This document shows, one piece after another, positions 51,354-59,925 of a DNA stretch of 64,000 bases; the first letter of the stretch is position 1; each line of letters begins with the position of its first letter. The DNA is from JAADJA01 sp963840975 (lineage in GTDB: Bacteria > Bacteroidota > Bacteroidia > Bacteroidales > JAADJA01), in NCBI GenBank assembly GCA_963840975.1, contig CAWJBC010000016.1, positions 62,001-126,000 of the forward strand. Direction: 5' to 3'. The notes beneath the pieces were generated by a model, which saw only the letters and a program-made list of their open reading frames with translations, was not told where the DNA came from and did not search any database. The translations under genes were made by a program, and so were the position numbers.

Positions 51354-53582
51354 ATGATCAGATTAAGGCAAATATTCCCGCATTTTATCAATAGCCTGCT
51401 CAACAGCTATTCGCAGGTCTTTTTCTCCAACAATAAGCTTTTTGCCTGTATTCTTGTGATTGTTACCTTTTTTGATCTGAATGCTGGTGTGAGCGGACTT
51501 ATTGCAGTCCTTGCCGCAAACGCTACGGCATATCTTATCGGATTTAACAGGTATAATATCAGTGCAGGATATTATGGATTTAACTCTCTGTTGGTAGGGT
51601 TGGGATTAGGTATTTATTACCAGATGCATATCGAGTTTTTGCTTATCCTGATGTTTGCTTCCATCTTTACCTTGTTTATTACGGTGATGCTTGAAGGAAT
51701 AGTCGGGAAATACGGATTGCCTTATCTAAGCCTGTCGTTTCTTTTGGGAATTTGGACGGTTACGCTTGCTTCGCGCGAATTTGCAGCACTTAGCATCAGC
51801 GAAAGGGGCATCTTTATGCCCAACGAAATGTACCTTTTGGGTGGCGATATGTTTTTGAGGATTTATTACTGGTTCACCAATATTGATTTTCCCGAACCTG
51901 TAGTTATCTATTTCCGGTCGCTTGGAGCTATATTTTTTCAATATCATTTATTGTCGGGCATTCTCATTGCCCTGGGGCTGCTGATATACTCTCGCATTGC
52001 ATTTCTACTTTCGTTGGTTGGGTTTTTTTCAGCATATCTCTTTTACCAGTTTGTAGGCGCCAATATTTATGAATTGAGCTATAGCTATATCGGGTTCAAC
52101 TATATCCTTACTTCCATTGCCATAGGCGGGTTTTTTATCATCCCGTCGCGATGGTCATTTTTGTGGGTATTCCTGCTCACCCCGCTTATCAGCATTACCA
52201 TTGTAAGCAGTATGGCTGTGATGTCGGTTTACCAGTTGTCAATTTATTCGCTTCCATTCAACTTTATTGTGATATTGTTTTTGTATATCATGAAATTCAG
52301 GGAGCGTTACTTCACCAAGCCTGAAGTTACGGTTTATCAGCAGTTCTCTCCTGAGAAAAATCTTTATTCGCAGTTGAACAGCAAAGAACGGTTCAATAAC
52401 TTTAAGTTCATCCCATTTTCACTTCCTTTTTGGGGCGAATGGAAGGTTACACAGGCACATCATGGTGAATTTACTCACAAGTACGATTGGGCACATGCCT
52501 GGGACTTTGAGATAGCCGATGAAAAAGGATTGCCTTATAAAAATGCAGGCACTCTTCGCGAAGATTATTATTGTTACAAGAAACCCCTGATATGTCCGGC
52601 CGACGGGTGGGTAGAAGAAATATTGGATGGCATCGAAGATAATGACATTGGCGATAGTAATCTCGAACACAACTGGGGCAATACAATTGTAATTAAACAC
52701 CACGAAAAGTTGTATTCCAAACTCAGCCATATCCGAAAAGAATCGTTCAAGGTAAAGAAAGGTGATTTTGTGAAGAAGGGCGATATCCTTGCAAGCTGTG
52801 GTTGCTCCGGTCGGTCGCCTGAACCCCATGTACATTTCCAGATACAGGAAACACCATTTATCGGTTCAAAAACACTGGATTATCCCTTGGGTCATTACAT
52901 TTTGAAACAGAAGGAAGGCTATAATCTCATGTCGTATGCCAAACCCATAAAGGATGATGTAGTTTCCAACGTGGATAAAAACCTTTCGCTTTACAAAGCA
53001 TTTCATTTTGTGCCCGGGCAGCAACTGAAGTTCACGGTCAAGTCGCCTGGCTCAGCTAAGGAAAGAACCGTTATTTGGGAGGTGCAGACCGATATTTATA
53101 ACAATACATTGCTTTATTGTACCAGAACAAAATCAAAGGCCTGGTTCAAAAATGATGGCAGCATTCATTATTTCACACATTTTGAAGGCAACAGGAATTC
53201 ACTTCTCTTTTATTTTTATCTTGGAGCATATAAGGTCATCAGCGGATTTTACAAAAGCTTAAAAATTAGCGATGTGTATCCCATCCATTTGCTGAATAAT
53301 CGGGGATTGATTTTTTTACAGGATTTTATTGCACCCTTTTACTTGTTCATTAAGTCGGAGTTTGAAATGGAATATCTGAAAATAAAGGATAATTTAACTG
53401 ACAGCCACATCCTGTTCATATCGAAAGCAACCGTTAAGCATGGCAATAAAAAGACGAAAGAATTAAAATTTGAATTTGAAATAGAATCGAACAGGATTAA
53501 AAAACTGTTGATAATGGTGGCGGGTGAAGCTATCATGGAAGCTCAGGAAGTTTCAACGGAATTGCATAGTGATGAAAAATAA
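51354..53582 (+). CDS. Urea-transporter-like membrane domain fused to an M23 peptidase domain
   Basis: A 742-residue protein. Residues 15-320 are hydrophobic and follow the two-fold repeat of urea-transporter channels: YGFNSLLVGLGLG (74-86) with LPYLSLSF (122-129), then SYIGFNYILTSIAIGG (244-259) with SLPFNFIVILFL (299-310). The second LPF motif is canonical, the first degenerate. Residues 355-510 are an M23/LytM domain: H375 or H381 with D384 (HAWDFE), H459 and HVH at 492-494. A further about 230 residues are beta-rich and unassigned. Cell-surface or periplasmic peptidase action linked to a solute channel is inference. ATG 51354 is used; the next gene overlaps its end by 11 bases. Confidence 0.85.
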   Translation: MIRLRQIFPHFINSLLNSYSQVFFSNNKLFACILVIVTFFDLNAGVSGLIAVLAANATAYLIGFNRYNISAGYYGFNSLLVGLGLGIYYQMHIEFLLILMFASIFTLFITVMLEGIVGKYGLPYLSLSFLLGIWTVTLASREFAALSISERGIFMPNEMYLLGGDMFLRIYYWFTNIDFPEPVVIYFRSLGAIFFQYHLLSGILIALGLLIYSRIAFLLSLVGFFSAYLFYQFVGANIYELSYSYIGFNYILTSIAIGGFFIIPSRWSFLWVFLLTPLISITIVSSMAVMSVYQLSIYSLPFNFIVILFLYIMKFRERYFTKPEVTVYQQFSPEKNLYSQLNSKERFNNFKFIPFSLPFWGEWKVTQAHHGEFTHKYDWAHAWDFEIADEKGLPYKNAGTLREDYYCYKKPLICPADGWVEEILDGIEDNDIGDSNLEHNWGNTIVIKHHEKLYSKLSHIRKESFKVKKGDFVKKGDILASCGCSGRSPEPHVHFQIQETPFIGSKTLDYPLGHYILKQKEGYNLMSYAKPIKDDVVSNVDKNLSLYKAFHFVPGQQLKFTVKSPGSAKERTVIWEVQTDIYNNTLLYCTRTKSKAWFKNDGSIHYFTHFEGNRNSLLFYFYLGAYKVISGFYKSLKISDVYPIHLLNNRGLIFLQDFIAPFYLFIKSEFEMEYLKIKDNLTDSHILFISKATVKHGNKKTKELKFEFEIESNRIKKLLIMVAGEAIMEAQEVSTELHSDEK

Positions 53583-55110
53583 ATTGTTGCAAAAAACTTT
53601 TTGTACTGAAGCTTTGTACCCTTCAGGATTGCGGATTTCATCCGGTTTTCTGTTTTTTATTTTTCTCCTTTTAACAATAACCGGTAATACCCAGCAACCC
53701 AATTCTGACTTTAAACTGGTAGATCAGAAAACCTACAGCTATTTCATCAACAGTGAATGGGATTCGGTGATAAATGTTGGCAACAAAGCACTTAATTGCG
53801 GTACCGACTATTTTTATCTCAGGTATCGGTTAGGGGTAGCCTGGTTCAACAAAGGAAACTACATGAAAGCAAGTCAGCATCTTGAGAAAAGTCTTGAATT
53901 CAGTTCAAAGGACGAACTTATACTTGAATACCTTTATTATAGTTACCTCTATGCCAATCGTTCTTCTGAAGCCAATGCAATCACATCTAAATTCCCTGAC
54001 CGGTTAAAGCAAAAATTAAATACTCAAAAAATCAGGCTGCTTGACTATATTTATTTTGAACCGGGCATATCATTCAGTAACAACATTAAAGAAAATGAAA
54101 GGGAGGATTTTGATTTTGAAGCGGGAAAAGGTATGGGAAATGGAAACAAAGAAGAACAGGTCTTGTATGGTCAGCAGGATTTGAATGATGATAAATATTT
54201 TGTCAGCCTGGGGGCAAATCTCAACCCATCGCGAAAAGTATCAGTTTATCTCGGTTACGGATTCCTCGCTACATCCAAACTGAAACAAATTCAAACTTCC
54301 GACCTCGATTCTGCAGGGACTATTATTTTCCCTTGGAATGGTGGATATTTTGTTGGAATCAGGTACGATACAATTACTGAGTTTTATAGCAATAACTATA
54401 CACTATACCAAAACGAAGCTTATGCAAATGCAAGGATAAGTGCATGGAAAGGGTTCGTAATTACCCCGGCATTTCATTACCTGAATGTCCGGTTCCATAC
54501 AATTTTTACAAATACTTTCGTGACTGACTTTTATCTCCAGCCGATTGATCCCTTACCTGTGAAACGAACCATTTACGAGGTGGTTGAAAAAGATACAACA
54601 TTCAACAATTATGTGGCTTCATTGGCTGTGGCAAAGAATATTTCGCTATTCAATTTGAGCCTTAATGGTACCTGGTCGAACCTGAATGATAAAGAACAAT
54701 ACCAGGCAGGTGGTTCCGTTATCTTTTACCCTAAAGGAAACCTGGACCTATATACAACAACAACCATCGTTTCAGCGTGGGAACAGAAAATCAACAGGTT
54801 TATTTTCGAGCAGCAGGTTGGAGTAAAGGTTAGGGATAAACTTTGGGTTGAAGGGTTCGTTACTTTAGGAGATATGGTTAATTATAACGAGAAAAACGCC
54901 TTATTGGTTTATAATACTGGGGATAAAATAAAATTCAGGGCAGGTGCCGACTTTATCATAATTTTGTCGAAAAACATTGAATTGGATTTCAGATACCGCT
55001 ATACATCTGAAGAAGGAAGTATGTTCAGGTACTCGGAACAAACGTATGAGGAAACAAGTTTTAAATATCATAATAATACACTAACAGGAGGAATAAAATG
55101 GAAACTTTAA
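53572..55110 (+). CDS. TPR-containing outer-membrane beta-barrel-like protein
   Basis: A 512-residue protein from ATG 53572; the longer frame begins inside the upstream gene in front of a normal signal peptide (about 20-42, ending GNTQQ). TPR-like helices run at about 60-150 (YLRYRLGVAWFNKGNYMKAS, ILEYLYYSYLYANRSSEA), and after about residue 170 the sequence becomes aromatic, strand-rich and ends LTGGIKWKL, like a barrel. The start overlaps the fusion gene and its end overlaps the next gene by 13 bases. Function unknown. Confidence 0.78.
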   Translation: MKNKLLQKTFCTEALYPSGLRISSGFLFFIFLLLTITGNTQQPNSDFKLVDQKTYSYFINSEWDSVINVGNKALNCGTDYFYLRYRLGVAWFNKGNYMKASQHLEKSLEFSSKDELILEYLYYSYLYANRSSEANAITSKFPDRLKQKLNTQKIRLLDYIYFEPGISFSNNIKENEREDFDFEAGKGMGNGNKEEQVLYGQQDLNDDKYFVSLGANLNPSRKVSVYLGYGFLATSKLKQIQTSDLDSAGTIIFPWNGGYFVGIRYDTITEFYSNNYTLYQNEAYANARISAWKGFVITPAFHYLNVRFHTIFTNTFVTDFYLQPIDPLPVKRTIYEVVEKDTTFNNYVASLAVAKNISLFNLSLNGTWSNLNDKEQYQAGGSVIFYPKGNLDLYTTTTIVSAWEQKINRFIFEQQVGVKVRDKLWVEGFVTLGDMVNYNEKNALLVYNTGDKIKFRAGADFIIILSKNIELDFRYRYTSEEGSMFRYSEQTYEETSFKYHNNTLTGGIKWKL

Positions 55111-55721
55111 AGAAATCAATTCTGCTCACTTTAATTGTAATGACGTTGTCATCAGTCACTTTTAGCCAGGATTATAAGGCTTTACAGAGCGCCTTTGAAA
55201 AAAGCTACTTTTATGAATACAGCGGAGAATATCAAAAATCCATAGATTTGCTGAAAGGCGTTTATCTCGAAGAGTCTTATGAGATCAACCTTCGCCTTGG
55301 ATGGCTTTCCTATATGGCTGGTTTTTTTACGGAATCAATTGCCTATTACCAAAAAGCCGTTGATTTGAATCCGTTATCAATTGAGGCAAAATTTGGATAT
55401 GTTTACCCGGCTTCGGCAATGGGCAACTGGGAACAAGTTAAAAAGCAATACAACGACATACTTAAAATTGATCCTCAGAACAGCCTTACAAATTATCGTT
55501 TGGGTTCCATTTATTATGGCAATGAGGATTATTCAACCGCATTGAAATACTTTGAGAAGGTGGTGAACCTATATCCTTTCGATCACGATGCGCTATTGAT
55601 GTACGCCTGGACCAATCTAAAAATTGGCAAACTGCGTGAAGCAGAAGTACTTTTCCAAAAAGTGATCATGAACAAACCCAATGACGCATCTGCAATCGAA
55701 GGATTGGGGATGATAAAATAA
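55098..55721 (+). CDS. Secreted TPR protein
   Basis: A 207-residue protein with signal peptide (about 1-24, ending FSQ) and at least four TPR units (about 50-195; LGWLSYMAGFFTESIAYYQK, YRLGSIYYGNEDYSTALKYF, YAWTNLKIGKLREAEVLFQK). The AGGAGG at 55086-55091 sits six bases before the ATG; such a strong Shine-Dalgarno sequence is unusual in this window. The gene ends the overlapping three-gene unit and is convergent with a minus-strand gene, seven bases away. Confidence 0.85.
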   Translation: METLKKSILLTLIVMTLSSVTFSQDYKALQSAFEKSYFYEYSGEYQKSIDLLKGVYLEESYEINLRLGWLSYMAGFFTESIAYYQKAVDLNPLSIEAKFGYVYPASAMGNWEQVKKQYNDILKIDPQNSLTNYRLGSIYYGNEDYSTALKYFEKVVNLYPFDHDALLMYAWTNLKIGKLREAEVLFQKVIMNKPNDASAIEGLGMIK

Positions 55722-55728
55722 GATTTCA

Positions 55729-56196
55729 TCATTCGCAAAACGTTCCCAATTTAGAGACGATACCATCAAATTTATACTCCTGAGATTTTGGTATTAAAAT
55801 TTCTGATCCGTTATATTTCTTTTTCTTCATCTTTTCATCCCCAGGATTACCCATTATATTGGCAAATCTTTCATCGAAAAGCATAATACTTGATTCAACA
55901 AGGCTGAGTTTTGTTTGTATCATCACTGACCGTAATTCCGCCAACTCATCTGTTTGAGCCGTCCCATCCTCCATTAACTTTTTGTAAAGCGCCTGCGATT
56001 GTTTTAGATAAATGATGGATTGATTATAATTGGCATTGTCCCATTTTTCGAAACAACCCAACAATAAATGATGTGAAGCACAGGCAATAGAATCAGCTTT
56101 TTTATCAAGTTGTTTGGTCTCATTAACTGATAGCTTATTCTGGGCATTAAGTCCCAATGCAACCATTACACTCATTAGTAAAATTAACCTCTTCAT
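55729..56196 (-). CDS. Secreted protein of unknown function
   Basis: A 155-residue protein from ATG 56196 (MKRLILLMSVMVALGLNAQ); the longer frame extends this with unlikely residues. After the signal peptide it is helical and lysine-rich (KKADSIACASHHLLLGCFEK, NYNQSIIYLKQSQALYKKL). Two cysteines are seen. No family recognised. It lies between the TPR operon and the 552-residue protein gene, separated from the latter by a strong hairpin. Confidence 0.65.
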   Translation of the reverse strand: MKRLILLMSVMVALGLNAQNKLSVNETKQLDKKADSIACASHHLLLGCFEKWDNANYNQSIIYLKQSQALYKKLMEDGTAQTDELAELRSVMIQTKLSLVESSIMLFDERFANIMGNPGDEKMKKKKYNGSEILIPKSQEYKFDGIVSKLGTFCE

Positions 56197-56217
56197 TTTT
56201 TTAATTTTTAACGTAAT

Positions 56218-56262
56218 AAAAACTCTCAACAGGCAATGAATGATGCCTGCTGAGAGTTTTTT
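56218..56262. terminator. Strong hairpin with T-runs on both sides
   Basis: AAAACTCTCAACAGGCA pairs (one mismatch) with TGCCTGCTGAGAGTTTT. It lies 12 bases past the stop of the minus-strand 552-residue gene and before the 155-residue gene, so it is best read as the terminator of the former. Confidence 0.8.
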
Positions 56263-56274
56263 AAAAATGTGATG

Positions 56275-57933
56275 TTATTTAAAATTGTATTTAGATAATC
56301 CGATGATATCACCCTTTCGGGTATGTCCCATAAAAATCCCTTCCGAAGATTTATTTTTCATCATAAGCGGAAAGTCGGAATAGACCAGGTATTCTTTGCC
56401 AAGGGGCAATTCGGGGTCACTGATTTTAGCCGTACCAATATCAATCTTCAAAATAACCGGCTGGTAACCTGCATAAATTGTTTTACTTCCGTTATAGGCA
56501 GCCCAGAAATTGGCATAACCTGAAATTCCTTCCGGTTCATACATGAGCCAATAAACTTTAGACTTATCCTCCGACACCATAAAAATCTGTACCATTGAGA
56601 AAATCTTGTCATCCTTGGCGGTTGCCAACTGAGGCTCTATACAGTATTCAGCTCTGAGCTTTCCTGATTTATCAAAATGGAAACAGGTAACTTCTTCGTA
56701 AGCCCATTTTGATGTGCCATTCAGCATGATGATGACTTTACGCTGCCCTGTGACCAAAATATCTCCATTATCAACCACTTCAAAAGCCTGGATGCTGAAG
56801 CGGGAAAATTCAGTTTTTGGTGCTTTTTTCACGGAAGGAGGTACAACTTTTTTGGCTTGAAGTTCTGAAGTCGGTGTGGTAGCTATATATTCAAGTTTAC
56901 CACCCGAAACTTTCATTATTATCAGGTTGCTTGCTTCACATTTGGTTACATCAGTTTCGCGCTGGTTGTCGCGATAGTTGTAAAAATCTGGATAGCAGGG
57001 ATTGGAGATGTTGGAATAGTCCATAAATTCATACCTGTAGTGCGAACCTTTACCAGTACTGGTTAACCCGAAAAAATAAAGATCATTTCCTGATTGTTGC
57101 ATTTCAACAATGGTGGATGCAATCAAAGGCATTTTGATGGTACTTTTGGCCACTTCATTTCCCGCTCCATCAACAATAAACATGACAAAATCTTTAGGAT
57201 CTGCCGCTTTGGAGGTTTTGAAAGGTGCAAAAATGAAAAGTGCATTGTATTCCGCAAGGTTCTTTTCTGCATAAGTATCCGCAACATCGGGATTCTTCTT
57301 TACAAGTGCAGAATAGACAAGTGTATAAGTGCCCAAATCCCCGATCGGGATTTCCTTCACTCCGCCATCGAGTGAGAAGTTTATCAGTTTATACTGTGAA
57401 GCATCGTCTTTGCTTTTGTCATCTTCTTTTACAAGAACCAGGTTAGTTCCTGTTTCGGCATCATAATAACCTACATAACCTTTGTACTTGAATTTGCCAT
57501 CTTTACCGCTGCTGATCTTTTGTTCATTTACAGCTACATCATAACCCTGCTTTTTGTTATTCCAGGTTTTTGTAACGGATACTTTGGAAACATTCAAATC
57601 CATACTCAGGATATCGAAAGAACCACAACCACCGACTGTAGTATTGATATATTCATATTTTACGGTCGGTTTGTCCATTTCCTTGGTTTTTGGCTCCGAT
57701 GATTCTTCCTCTTTAATTAATTTCAGGCTGGCATCAAAAGCATAATTGACAAATTTTTGTTCTTTTTTTGCCATGTAACCATAAGTAAGCATCAGGGTTC
57801 CGTCGTCAGCTAATTGCGCATCATACAATGCGCCATTCTGTGCTGTTTTCGAAAGTGGTTGTTTGGTGTCCTGCGAATATGAGGACATAAATCCCAACAA
57901 TAATACGGTGATAATAACAACTGATTTTTTCAT
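56275..57933 (-). CDS. Secreted protein of unknown function, 552 residues
   Basis: ATG 57933 is preferred (MKKSVVIITVLLLGFMSSYSQ, a clear signal peptide); a 21-residue extension upstream is unlikely. The mature part is beta-rich with repeated aromatic strands (GYVGYYDAETGTNLVLVKED, SKVYWLMYEPEGISGYANFW), which would suit a propeller-like fold, and contains no catalytic motif I recognise. A -7-like TATTTTTA box lies upstream with a TTG 20 bases before it. Function unknown. Confidence 0.65.
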   Translation of the reverse strand: MKKSVVIITVLLLGFMSSYSQDTKQPLSKTAQNGALYDAQLADDGTLMLTYGYMAKKEQKFVNYAFDASLKLIKEEESSEPKTKEMDKPTVKYEYINTTVGGCGSFDILSMDLNVSKVSVTKTWNNKKQGYDVAVNEQKISSGKDGKFKYKGYVGYYDAETGTNLVLVKEDDKSKDDASQYKLINFSLDGGVKEIPIGDLGTYTLVYSALVKKNPDVADTYAEKNLAEYNALFIFAPFKTSKAADPKDFVMFIVDGAGNEVAKSTIKMPLIASTIVEMQQSGNDLYFFGLTSTGKGSHYRYEFMDYSNISNPCYPDFYNYRDNQRETDVTKCEASNLIIMKVSGGKLEYIATTPTSELQAKKVVPPSVKKAPKTEFSRFSIQAFEVVDNGDILVTGQRKVIIMLNGTSKWAYEEVTCFHFDKSGKLRAEYCIEPQLATAKDDKIFSMVQIFMVSEDKSKVYWLMYEPEGISGYANFWAAYNGSKTIYAGYQPVILKIDIGTAKISDPELPLGKEYLVYSDFPLMMKNKSSEGIFMGHTRKGDIIGLSKYNFK

Positions 57934-58025
57934 GTTTAATATTTTTAAATTTATTTTGGTAAAAATAGAGAGGGTAAAGAAGGTGGGCAATCGCATAAAA
58001 GTGGTATTTTTACCTATGAAGCAAC

Positions 58026-58056
58026 TTTCAGTCAGTGATTAGAATCATTACTTTTG
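58026..58056 (+). promoter_or_regulatory. Promoter of ispG, giving a nearly leaderless message
   Basis: TACTTTTG (58049-58056) fits TAnnTTTG and TTTC (58026-58029) lies 19 bases upstream. Transcription would begin around 58061-58064, only a few bases before the ATG at 58066. Confidence 0.55.
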
Positions 58057-58065
58057 CAGACTTCT

Positions 58066-59835
58066 ATGCAAAACTTAAATTACATATCACGCATTGTATA
58101 CATCGGTAATTTGCCAATGGGCGGAGACTTTCCTGTTCGCGTTCAGTCCATGACTACAACCAACACTATGGATACAGAGGCAACGGTGGCGCAAACCATC
58201 AGGATGATTGAAGCCGGTTGTGAATATGTAAGGATCACAGCACAGGGAGTTAAAGAAGCGGAACACCTTGCTGTGATAAAGCAGGAACTTAATCAACAGG
58301 GGTATTTCACACCAATAATTGCAGATATTCATTACAATCCAAAAGCTGCTGAGGTTGCTGCTCGCATTGTGGAAAAGGTAAGGATCAATCCGGGAAATTA
58401 CACTGACCGCAAAAAAGGAAAACCATTTTATACACAGGCAGAATACGAACATGAAATTGAAGTTATCAGAAGCCGGATAAAACCATTAATTGAAATTTGC
58501 AAGCAGCACGGAACTGCACTCCGAATTGGAAGTAACCACGGTTCTTTATCCGAAAGGATTTTGCTTAAGTATGGCGATACACCAGCAGGTATGGTGGAAT
58601 CGGCGCTTGAGTTCGTCAGGATTTGCAACGAACTGAATTTCCACAACATCGTGCTCTCGATGAAATCAAGCAATGTAAAGGTTATGGTGCAGGCTAACCG
58701 CCTTCTGGTCCTAAAAATGATCCAGGAAGGAATGAGCTATCCTATCCACCTTGGTGTAACCGAAGCCGGCGATGCAGAAGACGGAAGGATTAAATCGGCA
58801 GCCGGAATCGGACCCCTGCTTGCTGAGGGAATTGGTGATACCATTCGGGTTTCACTTACCGAAGATCCCGAATATGAAATACCTGTTGCAAAAGCTCTGG
58901 TTTCAAGATTCACTGAAAATGGAAAAAGACTTAGGTTCAACTACTACGAAAACAATGTAGCCGATCCGTTTATTTACAAAAGAAGGAGGACTTTATCCGT
59001 TGAAAATATTGGTAATCTTCAGCCTCCTGTTGTTATTGTTTCAACAGATTCAATCGAACCAGATGGCTTCTCGTTTGAAAAAAATGCTATACCTGATTAT
59101 CTGTTTTATAATAAAGCAGGAATAATCAATGGGCTCACACTCAAAAATAAAGATTTCATCCTTATGCCCAGCATCATAAAATTGGACTTTATTCAGTCTG
59201 CTTTTCAAGTTAAAGAAGGTAAGCCTGGAGAATTGCCCGAAACTGTGTTTGTGTTAAAAACCGGTGTCAGCGAATCATTGCACGAATTACGCCACATCAT
59301 TGACCTGGCAATACAAAAGGGTATTGATCAACCTATCGTTTTATGCCGGGATTATTCGGAATTGGCTGAAGAAAAGATGCTTGTTCAGGCAGCGACTGAC
59401 TTTTCATTTCTCCTTAATGATGGAATTATTGACGGTATCTGGATCATTCATCGTATTATGGATTTAAAAGATCTCAGCCGGATCGCTTATGGGATATTAC
59501 AGGCCTCGGGTTCAAGGATTTCTAAAACAGAGTATATCGCCTGCCCATCCTGTGGTCGGACGTTATTCAACATTCAGGAAACCCTGCAAAAAATAAAAAG
59601 CCGCACTTCCCATCTTAAAGGATTGAAAATTGGTGTGATGGGCTGCTGCGTGAATGGTCCGGGCGAAATGGCTGACGCTGATTATGGTTATGTAGGGGCT
59701 GGTCGTGGCAAAATTACACTGTACAAGGGACAGCAAATTATTCAGGCTGGGATTGCGGAGATGGAAGCGGTAGAATCGCTTATCTCCATCATTAAAATGA
59801 ATGGAGACTGGACGGAGGATGAACCTCAAAATTAA
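58066..59835 (+). CDS. ispG: 4-hydroxy-3-methylbut-2-enyl diphosphate synthase, long form
   Basis: A 589-residue enzyme of the MEP isoprenoid pathway (MEcPP to HMBPP). The N-terminal TIM-barrel contains GGDFPVRVQSMTTTNTMD (about 20-37) and RINPGNY (about 107-113); the extra domain (about 275-480) is the insert of the Bacteroidota, plant and Chlamydia form. The C-terminal 4Fe-4S ligands are CPSCGRT (about 490-496) and GCCVNGPGE (about 528-536). ATG 58066 is used; a TTG four codons upstream only lengthens the frame into the promoter. Single gene. Confidence 0.95.
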   Translation: MQNLNYISRIVYIGNLPMGGDFPVRVQSMTTTNTMDTEATVAQTIRMIEAGCEYVRITAQGVKEAEHLAVIKQELNQQGYFTPIIADIHYNPKAAEVAARIVEKVRINPGNYTDRKKGKPFYTQAEYEHEIEVIRSRIKPLIEICKQHGTALRIGSNHGSLSERILLKYGDTPAGMVESALEFVRICNELNFHNIVLSMKSSNVKVMVQANRLLVLKMIQEGMSYPIHLGVTEAGDAEDGRIKSAAGIGPLLAEGIGDTIRVSLTEDPEYEIPVAKALVSRFTENGKRLRFNYYENNVADPFIYKRRRTLSVENIGNLQPPVVIVSTDSIEPDGFSFEKNAIPDYLFYNKAGIINGLTLKNKDFILMPSIIKLDFIQSAFQVKEGKPGELPETVFVLKTGVSESLHELRHIIDLAIQKGIDQPIVLCRDYSELAEEKMLVQAATDFSFLLNDGIIDGIWIIHRIMDLKDLSRIAYGILQASGSRISKTEYIACPSCGRTLFNIQETLQKIKSRTSHLKGLKIGVMGCCVNGPGEMADADYGYVGAGRGKITLYKGQQIIQAGIAEMEAVESLISIIKMNGDWTEDEPQN

Positions 59836-59925
59836 AAATTAGTGCTTATTTGTCTGGCAACAGGGATAAAATAAAATCATAAAAAAAGAGTTAATTTGTA
59901 AACATTTTCAAAAAGTTATCTAATC

